In this document: positions 1 to 9,569 of the stretch, piece by piece
Numbering within the stretch: the first letter of the stretch is position 1
Layout of the letters: each line of letters begins with the position of its first letter
Source of the DNA: Geomonas paludis
Lineage (GTDB): Bacteria > Desulfobacterota > Desulfuromonadia > Geobacterales > Geobacteraceae
Direction of reading: 5' to 3'
DNA: 64,000 bases
Assembly (NCBI RefSeq): GCF_014193585.1
Contig: NZ_BLXY01000001.1
Location: 602,033-666,032, forward strand
The notes under the pieces: model-generated
Databases searched by the model: none
What the model saw: the letters and a program-made list of their open reading frames with translations, nothing else
Told to the model about the DNA's origin: nothing
Program-made: the position numbers and the translations under genes

Positions 1-8
1 TTGCAACG

Positions 9-53
9 CCCTCACCCTAGCCCTCTCCCAGAGGGAGAGGGCTAGGGTGAGGG
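9..53. repeat. REP-like palindrome (CCCTCACCC family), single hairpin
   Basis: A near-perfect inverted repeat whose arms read CCCTCACCCTAGCCCTCTCC and the complement, around a short AGAG centre. The same arms recur at least seven more times in this window, always between genes or at their 3' ends. It lies downstream of rsmE (minus strand) and could end its transcript, but there is no T-run. Confidence 0.8.
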
Positions 54-102
54 CGGAAGATCATGTTCAATCAGTAAGAAAACGGGGGTGCGGCCGCGGC
101 CG

Positions 103-843
103 TCACCCCAGGTCTCCCCAGTGGAACTGCAGTATCGAGACCAGGGCCAGTCCCGCCGTCTCGGTGCGCAGGATCCGCTTTCCCAGCGTCACCGGGGTGA
201 AGCCGCAGGCAAGGGCGGCGGCGACCTCTTCACTGGTCAGCCCGCCCTCCGGGCCGACCACGATGGCCACGCTTTCCGGCGCCTGGTAACGTTCCAGGCA
301 CTCCCGCAGCGTGGTCTTCTCTTCCCCTTCCCACAAAAGCAGCTTCACCGTGTGCGGCGCATCGCGCAGCACCTCTTTCAGGCTCCCGCCGATGGCGACC
401 TGCGGGGCGGAGCTGCGCCCGCACTGGCGCGCCGCTTCCTGCACGATCTTCTCGAAACGCGTCAACTTGCCCGCCGTCTTCTCGCCGCGCAGTTTGACCA
501 CGGAGCGGGCGGCGTCGAAGGTGACCACCTCGGCGATGCCGAGCTCGGTGCATTTTTGCAGGATCAGGTCGAGCTTGTCCCCTTTGGGGAGCCCCTGGTA
601 CAGGGTGATGCGCAGCCCAGCTTCCGCCACCGGCGCGGCGGCGGTGGCCTCGATGCGGACGGTGAGGCTCTTGGGCCCCACCTCCTCGATGACACCGCTG
701 TGGCGCCTGCCCTCGCCATCCACCAACTCCACCTCCGCCCCCTGCTTCAGCCGCAGCACGCGCGCCATGTGCCGGTACAGTTCGCCGGTGATGGTGGCTT
801 CCCCGGCGTCGACCGGGTTGTCGCCCAGGAAGAAGCTGCGCAT
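103..843 (-). CDS. rsmE: 16S rRNA (uracil-1498-N3)-methyltransferase RsmE
   Basis: Predicted SPOUT-fold enzyme that methylates N3 of U1498 in 16S rRNA using S-adenosylmethionine. The 246-residue product has the family's C-terminal knot motifs: VVGPEGGLTSEE, and LGKRILRTETA, which forms the cofactor-binding trefoil. The N-terminal part (RSFFLGD, then YRHMARVLRLKQG) fits the PUA-like RNA-binding domain. I start it at the ATG at 843, two bases after the prmA stop, instead of an in-frame start at 879 that would overlap prmA; the short product begins MRSFF as in relatives. It sits directly behind prmA, so the two ribosome-modifying genes are almost certainly one transcript. Length is normal for the family. 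Confidence 0.93.
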   Translation of the reverse strand: MRSFFLGDNPVDAGEATITGELYRHMARVLRLKQGAEVELVDGEGRRHSGVIEEVGPKSLTVRIEATAAAPVAEAGLRITLYQGLPKGDKLDLILQKCTELGIAEVVTFDAARSVVKLRGEKTAGKLTRFEKIVQEAARQCGRSSAPQVAIGGSLKEVLRDAPHTVKLLLWEGEEKTTLRECLERYQAPESVAIVVGPEGGLTSEEVAAALACGFTPVTLGKRILRTETAGLALVSILQFHWGDLG

Positions 844-845
844 GC

Positions 846-1766
846 CTAGAGCGGCTTCCTCAGGGTGAGGCAGGACCACTCGGCCTCCCTCGGGTTTTCC
901 ACCAGCTCAAGGGCGGGGAAGCCGGCGCGGACGAACTCCTCCTTCTCGGTGAGGATACCGGAGAGGATCAGCCAGCCGCCGGGTGCGACGCGGGAGGTGA
1001 GCTGGTCGGAGAGGCGCACCAGTTCCTCGGCGAGGATGTTGGCGACCACCACGGCATAGCCGCCGGGAAGCTGGGACAGGTCGGTGGTGGAGGCCTTGAC
1101 GACGCCGTCCACGCCGTTCAGTTCCAGGTTTTCCTGGGTCACCCGGACCGCTTCCGGGTCGATATCCACGGCCGTGATCTCGGTGGCGCCAAGGAGGGCG
1201 GCGGCGATACTGAGCACGCCTGAGCCGGTGCCGACGTCGAGGACCGGGTTGGGGAGTTGCTCGCCTTGGGCGGCAAAGGCGATCCGCTCCAGCGATTCCA
1301 GGCACATCTTGGTGGTGGGGTGGGCGCCGGTGCCGAAAGCCATGCCCGGGTCGATCTGGATCACCAGGTCCCCCTCGACCTGCTGGTACTCTTCCCAGGT
1401 CGGCTTGATCACCAGCCGCTTCCCGATGCGCACCGGTTTGAAGTGCACCTTCCAGTTGTTGGCCCAGTCCTCGTTCTTGATGACCGTGATCACCGGCGGG
1501 GTGTAGACGAAGCCGGGGAAGTCCGGCCCATGCTGGGCCAGGAACTGCTCGATCTTGATGCGCATGTCCTCGAGGGAGTCGTCCAGGGGGAGGTATCCCT
1601 TCACCGTCTTGATGCTGGTGTCTTCGAGGGTGTCCAGGGAAAAGGTGTCCAGGTGCAGGTTGTCCACGCCGACGCCGTTACCGGTCAGCTCTACCAGGAA
1701 GTCAGCTAATGTGTCGACCATCTCGGCCGGAACGTCACAGGCGATTTCCGCCCAGTCTGTAATCAT
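846..1766 (-). CDS. prmA: Ribosomal protein L11 methyltransferase PrmA
   Basis: Predicted to trimethylate ribosomal protein L11 with S-adenosylmethionine. The 306-residue product has the family's N-terminal domain followed by a class I Rossmann methyltransferase domain. Motif I, LDVGTGSGVLS, is at about residue 175; an upstream DPGMAFGTGAHPTT is the PrmA signature; VANILAEEL is the catalytic-loop NxL region. It is first in a two-gene operon with rsmE (gap of two bases). The upstream 270 bases are AT-rich and separate it from a divergently transcribed gene. Length and motifs are those of an intact enzyme. Confidence 0.95.
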   Translation of the reverse strand: MITDWAEIACDVPAEMVDTLADFLVELTGNGVGVDNLHLDTFSLDTLEDTSIKTVKGYLPLDDSLEDMRIKIEQFLAQHGPDFPGFVYTPPVITVIKNEDWANNWKVHFKPVRIGKRLVIKPTWEEYQQVEGDLVIQIDPGMAFGTGAHPTTKMCLESLERIAFAAQGEQLPNPVLDVGTGSGVLSIAAALLGATEITAVDIDPEAVRVTQENLELNGVDGVVKASTTDLSQLPGGYAVVVANILAEELVRLSDQLTSRVAPGGWLILSGILTEKEEFVRAGFPALELVENPREAEWSCLTLRKPL

Positions 1767-1941
1767 AATGAGTTTCCGTCTCCTTTGGGGTTGCGAGTAG
1801 CCGCATTAAACTAGCAGAGAAATAAAGGAAATGGCAATGAAAACCTTGACATCCAAAAAAACTAGGGCGTAATTATAATTAAAATTTTTCCCGCATCTGC
1901 CGATAAGAATTTACAGAAGCTTTTCCCATTAAATTTTAGTT

Positions 1942-1970
1942 TTGCGTAAAATGAAAAAACATGGTATATA
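1942..1970 (+). promoter_or_regulatory. Candidate sigma-70 promoter of the DUF299 gene
   Basis: TTGCGT (1942-1947) and TATATA (1965-1970) are separated by 17 bases in an AT-rich intergenic stretch, about 65 bases before the start codon at 2036. A second TTGACA lies at 1846-1851 with only weak -10 candidates behind it. No start site has been measured; this is pattern matching. Confidence 0.5.
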
Positions 1971-2035
1971 TCTAATGAGTTTGACGGGAAAACCGGTAAG
2001 GTCTTGGCAGTACGGCAGTTTTCGGGTGACAACGG

Positions 2036-2848
2036 ATGTACCACGTTTACTTACTTTCTGATGCGACGGGCGAGACCGTCGAGCGCGTGGCGCGCGCCGC
2101 GCTGACCCAGTTCAAGGACGTGGATGTCCGCCTGCGCCGGGTGGGGCAGATCAGGAACCGCGAGGACATCCTGAAGGCCCTGGACGAGGTCGACCGCTTC
2201 CCCGGCATTATCTTTTATACGCTGGTCAACACGGAACTGGCGCAGTTCGTCAGGAACGAATGCGAGGCACGGCAGCTCGACGCGGTGGACCTGATCACTC
2301 CGCTGCTGTTCAAGCTGGCCGAGTTCCTGGAAATGAGGCCGCAGAAACTGCCGGGCCTGCAGTACGAGATGAACTCCGAGTACTACCGCCGCATGGAGGC
2401 GGTTGATTTTACGGTGAAGCAGGACGACGGCCAGGAGCCGCGCAACCTGCACAAGGCGGACATCGTCCTGATCGGCGTGTCCCGCTCGTCCAAGACTCCG
2501 CTGTCCATGTACCTGGCCCACAAGGGGTACAAGGTGGCGAACGTGCCCATCATCCAGGGAATCGATCCTCCCCCCGAGTTGGAGGAGGTAGAACCGGAAC
2601 GGGTGGTAGGCCTCATTATCGACACGCAGCGACTGGTCGATATTCGCAGCGCGCGGCTCAGGAACTTGAGGCAGAGCCCGCGCGGCAGCTACGCCGACTA
2701 CAGGCAGGTTGAAGAGGAACTCGCCTACTGCCGGCGCTTTTACCGAGCCCACCCCGCCTGGCTGGTTATCGATGTAACCAACAAATCGGTTGAGGAGTCT
2801 GCCGCGGAGATTTTAAGCAGGCTTCATGGTGATATCAGGCACGATTAG
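2036..2848 (+). CDS. PEP synthase / pyruvate phosphate dikinase regulatory kinase-pyrophosphorylase (DUF299)
   Basis: Bifunctional regulator family that switches phosphoenolpyruvate synthase or pyruvate phosphate dikinase off by ADP-dependent threonine phosphorylation and on by phosphate-dependent removal. The 270-residue product opens with the family signature [13 protein letters not shown] and has the P-loop [15 protein letters not shown] at about residues 147-160. It ends with the conserved DVTNKSVEE segment. Which of the two target enzymes it controls cannot be told here because neither is in the window. In an anaerobe that makes PEP from pyruvate either is plausible, and it fits the pyruvate carboxylase encoded further on. 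It is followed after 33 bases by a response regulator and may be cotranscribed with it. Confidence 0.9.
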   Translation: MYHVYLLSDATGETVERVARAALTQFKDVDVRLRRVGQIRNREDILKALDEVDRFPGIIFYTLVNTELAQFVRNECEARQLDAVDLITPLLFKLAEFLEMRPQKLPGLQYEMNSEYYRRMEAVDFTVKQDDGQEPRNLHKADIVLIGVSRSSKTPLSMYLAHKGYKVANVPIIQGIDPPPELEEVEPERVVGLIIDTQRLVDIRSARLRNLRQSPRGSYADYRQVEEELAYCRRFYRAHPAWLVIDVTNKSVEESAAEILSRLHGDIRHD

Positions 2849-2881
2849 AGGTCGACATAATTTAAAAGAGAGGGAATCAAC

Positions 2882-3556
2882 ATGAGAATCTTGGTGGTTG
2901 AAGACGAGAAAAAGGTTGCCAGCTTCATTAAGCGCGGGCTCGAGGAGGAGCAGTACGAAGTCCACACGGCCGCAGACGGTGAAGAGGGGCTTAAGCTTGC
3001 GCTGGAGAAGCCGTTCGATCTGATCGTGCTGGACTGGATGCTTCCGAAAAAAGACGGTCTTTCCGTGCTCAAGGAACTCAGGGAGCGCAAGAACGTCACC
3101 CCGATCCTGATGCTCACCGCGAAGGATTCCGTGGAAGATATCGTGGCAGGCCTGGACTCCGGTTCCGACGACTACCTGACCAAGCCGTTCGCGTTCGCCG
3201 AGCTTTTGGCCCGCGTCCGTGCGCTGATGAGAAGGAGCGAGCTCGACCGCGGCGCCGAGATCCGCTTCGCCGACCTGCGTCTCGACCCCGTCACCCACAA
3301 GGTATGGCGCAAGGACAAGGAGATCGATCTCACCGCCAAGGAGTACGGCCTGCTCGAGTACTTCATGCGTAACCCGCACCAGGTGCTCACCAGGACCATG
3401 ATCGCCGAGCACGTCTGGGATTACACCTTCGACAGCTTCACCAACATCATCGACGTCTACGTGAACTACCTGCGTAAGAAAATCGACCGTGAAGCCGACA
3501 AGAAGCTGATCCACACCGTGAGGGGCGTGGGCTACATCCTCAAAGAAGAAGAGTAG
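2882..3556 (+). CDS. OmpR/PhoB-family response regulator
   Basis: Two-domain DNA-binding response regulator of 224 residues. The receiver domain has the acidic pair near residues 8-9, the phospho-acceptor Asp51 in LDWMLP, the Thr/Ser of MLTAKD and Lys101 in TKPF. The C-terminal winged helix (about residues 125-222) ends in IHTVRGVGYILK, typical of the CusR/QseB branch. A good Shine-Dalgarno sequence (GAGAGGGA) precedes the ATG. No sensor kinase adjoins it, so it is an orphan regulator in this window; its partner and target genes are unknown. A strong intrinsic terminator follows directly. Confidence 0.93.
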   Translation: MRILVVEDEKKVASFIKRGLEEEQYEVHTAADGEEGLKLALEKPFDLIVLDWMLPKKDGLSVLKELRERKNVTPILMLTAKDSVEDIVAGLDSGSDDYLTKPFAFAELLARVRALMRRSELDRGAEIRFADLRLDPVTHKVWRKDKEIDLTAKEYGLLEYFMRNPHQVLTRTMIAEHVWDYTFDSFTNIIDVYVNYLRKKIDREADKKLIHTVRGVGYILKEEE

Positions 3557-3584
3557 TCTGCCATATCCACAGTCCGACAAACAA

Positions 3585-3627
3585 CGGACCTCCCCCGGCC
3601 GCAGCGGCCGGGACGAGGTCCGTTTTT
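3585..3627 (+). terminator. Intrinsic terminator after the OmpR-type regulator
   Basis: A long GC-rich hairpin with outer arms CGGACCTC / GAGGTCCG and inner arms CCCGGCCGC / GCGGCCGGG, followed by TTTTT. It ends the transcript that starts upstream of the DUF299 gene. Confidence 0.9.
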
Positions 3628-3712
3628 CGTTTAGGGAGCGGCTTTTGAGGCAGGCTTGACAAACTCCAAGTGCAGTATTAGCTTTACCGTACTCAAATCC
3701 CAGGAGGTAGCC

Positions 3713-5089
3713 ATGCAGGCAGCGATCGTAGCAAGATTTCTGGTGTTTAGCCTATTTCTCTCCTCCGTTTTCTCCACCGTCGCGGGCGCCGCGACGCTCA
3801 CTCCCGACTTCGCCAAGCTCGCCAAGAAGCTGAAGCCCGCGGTAGTCAACATCAGCACTTCCAAGACCATGGCCATGAAGAAGCGGCAGCATCCGGGCGG
3901 GGATCCGTTCCAGGAGTATTTCGACAAGTTCTTCGAGGCGCCGCGCCAGCAACCCCACAAGCAGCAGAGCATGGGGTCGGGCTTCATCATCAGCGATGAC
4001 GGCTACATCATCACCAACAACCACGTGGTCAAGGACGCCGACGACATCAAGGTGAAGCTCTCCGACGGCCGCGAGTACAAGGGCGAGATCAAGGGGCGCG
4101 ACGACAAGCTCGACCTGGCCCTGGTGAAGATCGACACCAAGGCGCACCTGCCGGTGGCCCCCTTGGGCGACAGCGACAAGATGGAGGTGGGCGACTGGGT
4201 CATGGCCATCGGCAACCCCTTCGGCCTCTCCCAGACCGTCACCGCCGGCATCGTCAGCGCCCAGGGGAGGGTGATCGGCAGCGGCCCGTACGACGACTTC
4301 ATCCAGACCGATGCCTCCATCAATCCGGGTAACTCCGGCGGTCCGCTTTTCAACACGGACGGCGAGGTGATCGGCATCAACACCGCCATCGTGGCGGGGG
4401 GGCAGGGGATCGGTTTCGCCATCCCCATCAACATGGCCAAGGAGATCCTGCCGCAGCTCAAGGCAAGCGGTAAGGTGACCCGCGGCTGGCTCGGCGTCTC
4501 GGTGCAGATGGTGACCCAGGACCTCGCCAAGTCCTTCGGGATGGAGAGCGAGCAGGGCGCCCTGGTGGCCGAGGTGATGAAGGACAGCCCGGCCGAGAAG
4601 GCTGGCGTCAAGGGGGGTGACATCATCCTCGAGTACGACGGGCACGTTATCAAGGACATGGCGGAACTGCCGCGCCGCGTGGCGGCAACCCCGGTAGGGA
4701 AGAAGGTGAAGCTCGTGGTGCTGCGTGACGGCAAGCAGGTGCCGCTGCAGGTGACCGTCGAGAAACTCAAGGACAGCGGCGAGGACGAGGATGCCGCCGT
4801 CACCGGCGATCGTCTCGGGCTCAAGGTCGCCGACCTGACCCCGGAGCGCGCCCAGCAAATGAGGATGCAGGGTGAGAAGGGGGTGCTGGTCACCGACGTC
4901 CAGCCCGACAGCATCGCCGAGAGGGCCGGCATCATGGAGGGCGACCTGATCAGGGAAGTCAACGGGGTGCGCATCTCCGGCGTCAAGGACTACAGCAAGG
5001 TGGTCGCCGCCGTGAAGAAGGGGGGCTATCTGAAGATGCTGCTCAGAAGGGGCGACACCTCGCTGTTCGTGGCGCTCAGGCTCGACTAG
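3713..5089 (+). CDS. htrA: Periplasmic serine endoprotease, HtrA/DegP-DegQ type
   Basis: Envelope quality-control protease, exported by an N-terminal signal peptide (hydrophobic run, then VAGAA near residues 22-26). The 458-residue product has the trypsin-like triad His104 (NNHVVKD), Asp134 (DLALVKID) and Ser208 (NPGNSGGPLFN). Two PDZ domains follow, at about residues 265-360 and 375-455. The start is the ATG at 3713 because a perfect AGGAGGT lies just upstream; an in-frame TTG at 3656 has no such site and falls on a TTGACA that may be a promoter element. It is a single-gene unit bounded by terminators. The spacing and PDZ count match the DegP/DegQ/MucD group; DegP versus DegQ cannot be decided from sequence. 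Confidence 0.93.
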   Translation: MQAAIVARFLVFSLFLSSVFSTVAGAATLTPDFAKLAKKLKPAVVNISTSKTMAMKKRQHPGGDPFQEYFDKFFEAPRQQPHKQQSMGSGFIISDDGYIITNNHVVKDADDIKVKLSDGREYKGEIKGRDDKLDLALVKIDTKAHLPVAPLGDSDKMEVGDWVMAIGNPFGLSQTVTAGIVSAQGRVIGSGPYDDFIQTDASINPGNSGGPLFNTDGEVIGINTAIVAGGQGIGFAIPINMAKEILPQLKASGKVTRGWLGVSVQMVTQDLAKSFGMESEQGALVAEVMKDSPAEKAGVKGGDIILEYDGHVIKDMAELPRRVAATPVGKKVKLVVLRDGKQVPLQVTVEKLKDSGEDEDAAVTGDRLGLKVADLTPERAQQMRMQGEKGVLVTDVQPDSIAERAGIMEGDLIREVNGVRISGVKDYSKVVAAVKKGGYLKMLLRRGDTSLFVALRLD

Positions 5090-5116
5090 GCCGCAGTAGT
5101 AAGTAAAGAGAAATAC

Positions 5117-5152
5117 GAAGGGGGACCCGGCAGCCGGGTCCCCCTTCTTTTT
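5117..5152 (+). terminator. Intrinsic terminator after htrA
   Basis: Perfect hairpin with arms GAAGGGGGACCCGGC and its complement around a two-base loop, followed by TTTTT. Confidence 0.92.
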
Positions 5153-5164
5153 ACATCTTACCCA

Positions 5165-5290
5165 CATCCCCTCTCTCTCCGGGAGAGGGTGCCCGCAGGG
5201 CGGGTGAGGGAGATGGCAGGGTGACCATCGTGCCTGCCTGATGCAGCGCCCTCACCCCCTCCCCTCTCCCGGAGGGCGAGGGGAGACTTT
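5165..5290. repeat. Two-hairpin REP-like element (CCCTCACCC family)
   Basis: About 120 bases. The left half holds CTCTCCGGGAGAG plus GTGCCCGCAGGGCGGGTGAGGG; the right half holds CCCTCACCCCCTCCCCTCTCC plus CGGAGGGCGAGGGG. They are inverted relative to each other around a variable spacer of about 45 bases. The right half overlaps the last codons of the RNase Z-like gene that ends at 5252. Confidence 0.85.
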
Positions 5291-6304
5291 AAAGGGAGCA
5301 TTACCCCCCTCGAACGCCTCGGCGACCTCGCGGCGCAGGTCGTCTTCGGCGCCCAGGTGCCTGGGTGAGAAGTGGAACGGGATCACCCGCGCCGCCCCCG
5401 CCTCGCGCGCGAGCTCACCCGCCTGGCGTGCGGTGAGATGGGCGCGCTCCCGGGCACGCTCGGCATCAACGTCCAGGAACACCGCCTCGATGAAGAAGTA
5501 GTCGGCGCCGCGGGCCAGATCCACGATGCGGCGGCGGTTGTCGGGGGTGAAGGCGGTGTCGGTGACGTAGGCGATCTTCTCGCCCGGCACCACCTGCAGC
5601 ACCTTCTCTTTCAACTCGCCGATGGTAAGACGACGCCCTTCGCCTGGGGGCGGGAGCGATGCCGTGATCACGGTGTCATCCGGCTCGCCGCGCAGCACGG
5701 CGCGCTTCACTTCCGACAGCCAGGGACCGACCGGCAGCCCCAGCTCCTCCAGGTGGTTCTTCATGAAGTTCACGTGCAGCTTTTCCTCGAAGGCGTAGGC
5801 GAGGCAGGGGATGCTGTGCTCCAGGAAGGCCGCCCGCAGGCGCAGGTTCTCCTCCTCCAGGATGACGCCGTCTACGAAGCGGAGCGTCTCCTCGTCCTCC
5901 CGCGCGAAGACCCGGCGCGAACTGAAGCGCGCGCGGACCCCGCTGCCGTCGGGGTGCAGTTCGGTGACGGTGATGACGAATTCGGTGGGGTAGCTCTGGA
6001 TCAGGTTCCAACTGTAGGAAGCCAGGCGATGTTCGACCTGCTGCAGGATCCCCGGGGGGCCGAACAGGCGCAGCGCCATGTCGCGCCCAAGCATGATGCG
6101 CAGCATGAGGTCGAAGCCGATGAAGTGGTCGATGTGGGTGTGGGAGATGCAGACGTCGCTCAGGCGCAGGATCTTGCGGGGACCGAGCCGGTGCATCTCG
6201 CCCAGGTCGAAGAGGATCGCCCTCCGGGCAAACTGGAAGTCGACGTACACGCCCGGGTCTCCGAAAGGAGGGTTCACCAGGGTGGGGAGGAAATGGGGAG
6301 TCAT
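5252..6304 (-). CDS. RNase Z-like metallo-beta-lactamase-fold hydrolase
   Basis: Member of the metallo-beta-lactamase fold most like RNase Z, the enzyme that trims tRNA 3' ends. The 350-residue product has the metal-binding SHTHIDH motif at about residues 53-59, a later TDTAFTPDN (metal-ligand Asp) and the C-terminal PFHFSPRH typical of RNase Z. I start at the ATG at 6304, which has GGAGG six bases upstream; longer in-frame starts lack one. The last residues (PRPPGEGRG) are encoded by the REP-like element that follows, so the natural C-terminus was probably extended by repeat insertion. Sequence between the motifs is divergent from textbook RNase Z, so a different nuclease or hydrolase role is possible. 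Confidence 0.8.
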   Translation of the reverse strand: MTPHFLPTLVNPPFGDPGVYVDFQFARRAILFDLGEMHRLGPRKILRLSDVCISHTHIDHFIGFDLMLRIMLGRDMALRLFGPPGILQQVEHRLASYSWNLIQSYPTEFVITVTELHPDGSGVRARFSSRRVFAREDEETLRFVDGVILEEENLRLRAAFLEHSIPCLAYAFEEKLHVNFMKNHLEELGLPVGPWLSEVKRAVLRGEPDDTVITASLPPPGEGRRLTIGELKEKVLQVVPGEKIAYVTDTAFTPDNRRRIVDLARGADYFFIEAVFLDVDAERARERAHLTARQAGELAREAGAARVIPFHFSPRHLGAEDDLRREVAEAFEGGNAPFKVSPRPPGEGRG

Positions 6305-6383
6305 GCGTGCCTCCGGAACCATGGATGCAGGGAGTGGCGAGCCATCCATTGCTATATATCCGTAGGACCTGGAGCGCAAGACG

Positions 6384-6411
6384 AAAAAAAGGGGACCGTT
6401 GCCGGATCCCC
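6384..6411 (-). terminator. Intrinsic terminator of the 6S-like RNA (minus strand)
   Basis: Read on the minus strand: GGGGATCCGGCAACGGTCCCC followed by seven Ts. No protein gene ends here on that strand; the only sensible transcript is the structured RNA to its right. Confidence 0.8.
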
Positions 6412-6562
6412 TAATTTCTTATTGCAGCTCTCTCCGCCCTGTCGTTTGGTTGGGGGGCCTCACAGCGAGTTCCCATTCAGGTGGGCTCCTGTAGACCGCT
6501 TTAGGCAATTCCCGCGCAATGGGGCAGCACACCACGGTCGAAACAGGCTCCCGTACAATAAA
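6412..6562 (-). ncRNA. ssrS: Probable 6S RNA
   Basis: No gene occupies this stretch, but its minus-strand sequence fits 6S RNA, which binds the housekeeping RNA polymerase holoenzyme in stationary phase. The ends can pair: TATTGTA near 6560 with TGCAATA near 6420, and GCCTGTTT with AAACGACAGGGC. Inside are segments resembling E. coli 6S: GTGGTGTGCTGCCCC against GGTTGGTGAGCATGCTCGG, ATTGCCTAAAGCGG against AAGCCTTAAAACTGCG, and CACCTGAATGGGAAC against CACCTTGAACCAAGG. A terminator with seven Ts follows immediately. Length is about 150-175 bases, as expected. The 5' end is approximate. Identification is by eye and would need a covariance-model search. Confidence 0.7.
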
Positions 6563-6700
6563 TTATTCCGCAGGGGCGTTAATAACCATCACGGGCATGG
6601 CAGAGAGAGCGTGTTAGTGGCTGTATTGTAGATCCGTGCTTATGAGAAATCAACCTTGTTTTCTTTAATGACAAACCCGTTCATGCAGTTCCCAAAACTG

Positions 6701-6728
6701 TTGCAATTTTGACCGGTTGACGTACAAT
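6701..6728 (+). promoter_or_regulatory. Candidate sigma-70 promoter of the DUF507 pair
   Basis: TTGCAA (6701-6706) and TACAAT (6723-6728) with a 16-base spacer, about 38 bases before the first DUF507 start codon. Confidence 0.65.
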
Positions 6729-6765
6729 GCGCGGAACCGAAACCCTTTAATAAACGGGAGGCAAG

Positions 6766-7047
6766 ATGCGTCTTAAGGAAGAACAGATCGCGCGCCTGGC
6801 GGAGAAGGTGCTGGGAGACCTGGAGCGCGCTCAGCTGGTGCAGCAGAAACAGGGACGCGGCGCGGTGCTGGCCGGGATCAAGGCCGCCATCGCCAAGGAC
6901 ATCAAGCAGGAGGAGGACCTGGAGCGCGACGCCGAGACGCTCTTGGAGCAGACGCTCAAGGCGGTGGGTGGTCAGGGGATCGACCGGCACAAGATGCTCA
7001 AGATGATCAAGGACAAGCTGGCCAAGGAGAGGAAGATCGTCCTGTGA
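6766..7047 (+). CDS. DUF507 family protein (first of a tandem pair)
   Basis: A 93-residue, highly charged, predicted helical cytoplasmic protein. It opens with MRLKEEQIARLAEKVLGDL and closes with KMIKDKLAKERKIVL, the pattern of the DUF507 family. The family's function is unknown to me. It has a good Shine-Dalgarno sequence (GGGAGG) and lies 53 bases upstream of a second DUF507 gene. The two products share a layout (N-terminal helix with I..A.K..D.L, C-terminal basic tail), which suggests duplication followed by divergence. Confidence 0.85.
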   Translation: MRLKEEQIARLAEKVLGDLERAQLVQQKQGRGAVLAGIKAAIAKDIKQEEDLERDAETLLEQTLKAVGGQGIDRHKMLKMIKDKLAKERKIVL

Positions 7048-7100
7048 CCGACCGCCCCGCCGGACCGGCGCCAGGCCGGTACGCCATCTAAGGAGAGACC

Positions 7101-7373
7101 ATGCACATCTCGGAAGACCGCATTTCCCATATTGCCCATAAGATCTACGACAAGCTCTACAACGACGACCTCGCCGACTTCCCGGACGAGCGCCGGGCGC
7201 TCGACTCGATCAAGGACTCCATCTCCGGATTCTTCTCCATCATGGAACAGGTGGACCAGGCCGTGCGTGCGAAGCTCGCCTCCTACAGCCAGGCCAAGGT
7301 GCCGGGGAGCCGCGACTGGGAGATCCTGTACCAGAAGTTTTACGCCGAGGAACTGGCAAAAAGGAAGTGGTAA
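7101..7373 (+). CDS. DUF507 family protein (second of a tandem pair)
   Basis: A 90-residue helical protein, start MHISEDRISHIAHKIYDKLY and end FYAEELAKRKW, again DUF507-like. The middle holds an acidic linker (DDLADFPDERRALDSIKD). It is preceded by AAGGAGAG and probably cotranscribed with the previous gene. It ends 158 bases before groES, whose own promoter and operator lie in that gap. Function is unknown. Confidence 0.83.
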   Translation: MHISEDRISHIAHKIYDKLYNDDLADFPDERRALDSIKDSISGFFSIMEQVDQAVRAKLASYSQAKVPGSRDWEILYQKFYAEELAKRKW

Positions 7374-7413
7374 CAGGGGGATAGCTGCAGGAAAATTATT
7401 TTGCAGACCGCCC

Positions 7414-7442
7414 TTGATTTTTAGGGTCATGCTGTTTATATT
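7414..7442 (+). promoter_or_regulatory. groESL promoter (sigma-70 type)
   Basis: TTGATT (7414-7419) and TATATT (7437-7442), spacer 17 bases. The predicted transcription start at about 7449 is right at the CIRCE element, the usual arrangement for HrcA repression. Confidence 0.8.
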
Positions 7443-7452
7443 TAGCAGGCAT

Positions 7453-7479
7453 TTAGCACTCAGCAGTTTTGAGTGCTAA
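7453..7479 (+). promoter_or_regulatory. CIRCE operator (HrcA binding site)
   Basis: Exact consensus TTAGCACTC, nine bases, GAGTGCTAA. This is the operator of the heat-shock repressor HrcA, whose own activity depends on GroE, so groESL here is expected to be under negative heat-shock control. Confidence 0.97.
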
Positions 7480-7531
7480 TATTTTTTTCAATATCAAGAG
7501 ATCGATGCATCTCAAGAAAGGAGAGGAAAGC

Positions 7532-7822
7532 ATGAATCTTAGACCGCTGCAGGACCGTATCATCGTGAAGAGGGTTGAGGAAGCTACCATGACCGCCGGT
7601 GGGCTTTATATCCCGGAAACCGCCAAGGAAAAGCCGCAGCAGGGCGAAGTCGTGGCAGTGGGCAACGGGAAGAGGGGCGAGGACGGCAAGGTGTACCCGA
7701 TCGATCTGAAGGTGGGCGACAAGGTGCTGTTCGGCAAATACGCAGGGAGCGAAGTGAAGCTGGAAGGCGAGGATTTCCTGATCATGCGCGAGGACGACAT
7801 CCTCGGCGTTCTCGAGAAGTAA
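7532..7822 (+). CDS. groES: Co-chaperonin GroES
   Basis: The 96-residue lid of the GroEL chaperonin. It begins [17 protein letters not shown] and carries the mobile-loop segment ([22 protein letters not shown]) that docks onto GroEL. It ends [13 protein letters not shown]. The ATG at 7532 follows an AAAGGAGAGGAAAG site; an upstream in-frame extension to 7469 overlaps the CIRCE element and is rejected. It is followed after 34 bases by groEL. Confidence 0.98.
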   Translation: MNLRPLQDRIIVKRVEEATMTAGGLYIPETAKEKPQQGEVVAVGNGKRGEDGKVYPIDLKVGDKVLFGKYAGSEVKLEGEDFLIMREDDILGVLEK

Positions 7823-7835
7823 TCGAATACTATAA

Positions 7836-9509
<1,674 letters not shown>

Positions 9510-9537
9510 GCCCTGCAGTCCCCAAGCAGCAACCAAA

Positions 9538-9569
9538 GGGAGTCGGCCTTGCGCCGGCTCCCTTTTTTT
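9538..9569 (+). terminator. Intrinsic terminator after groEL
   Basis: GGGAGTCGGCCTTGCGCCGGCTCCC (a hairpin with some internal mismatches) followed by seven Ts. Confidence 0.9.
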
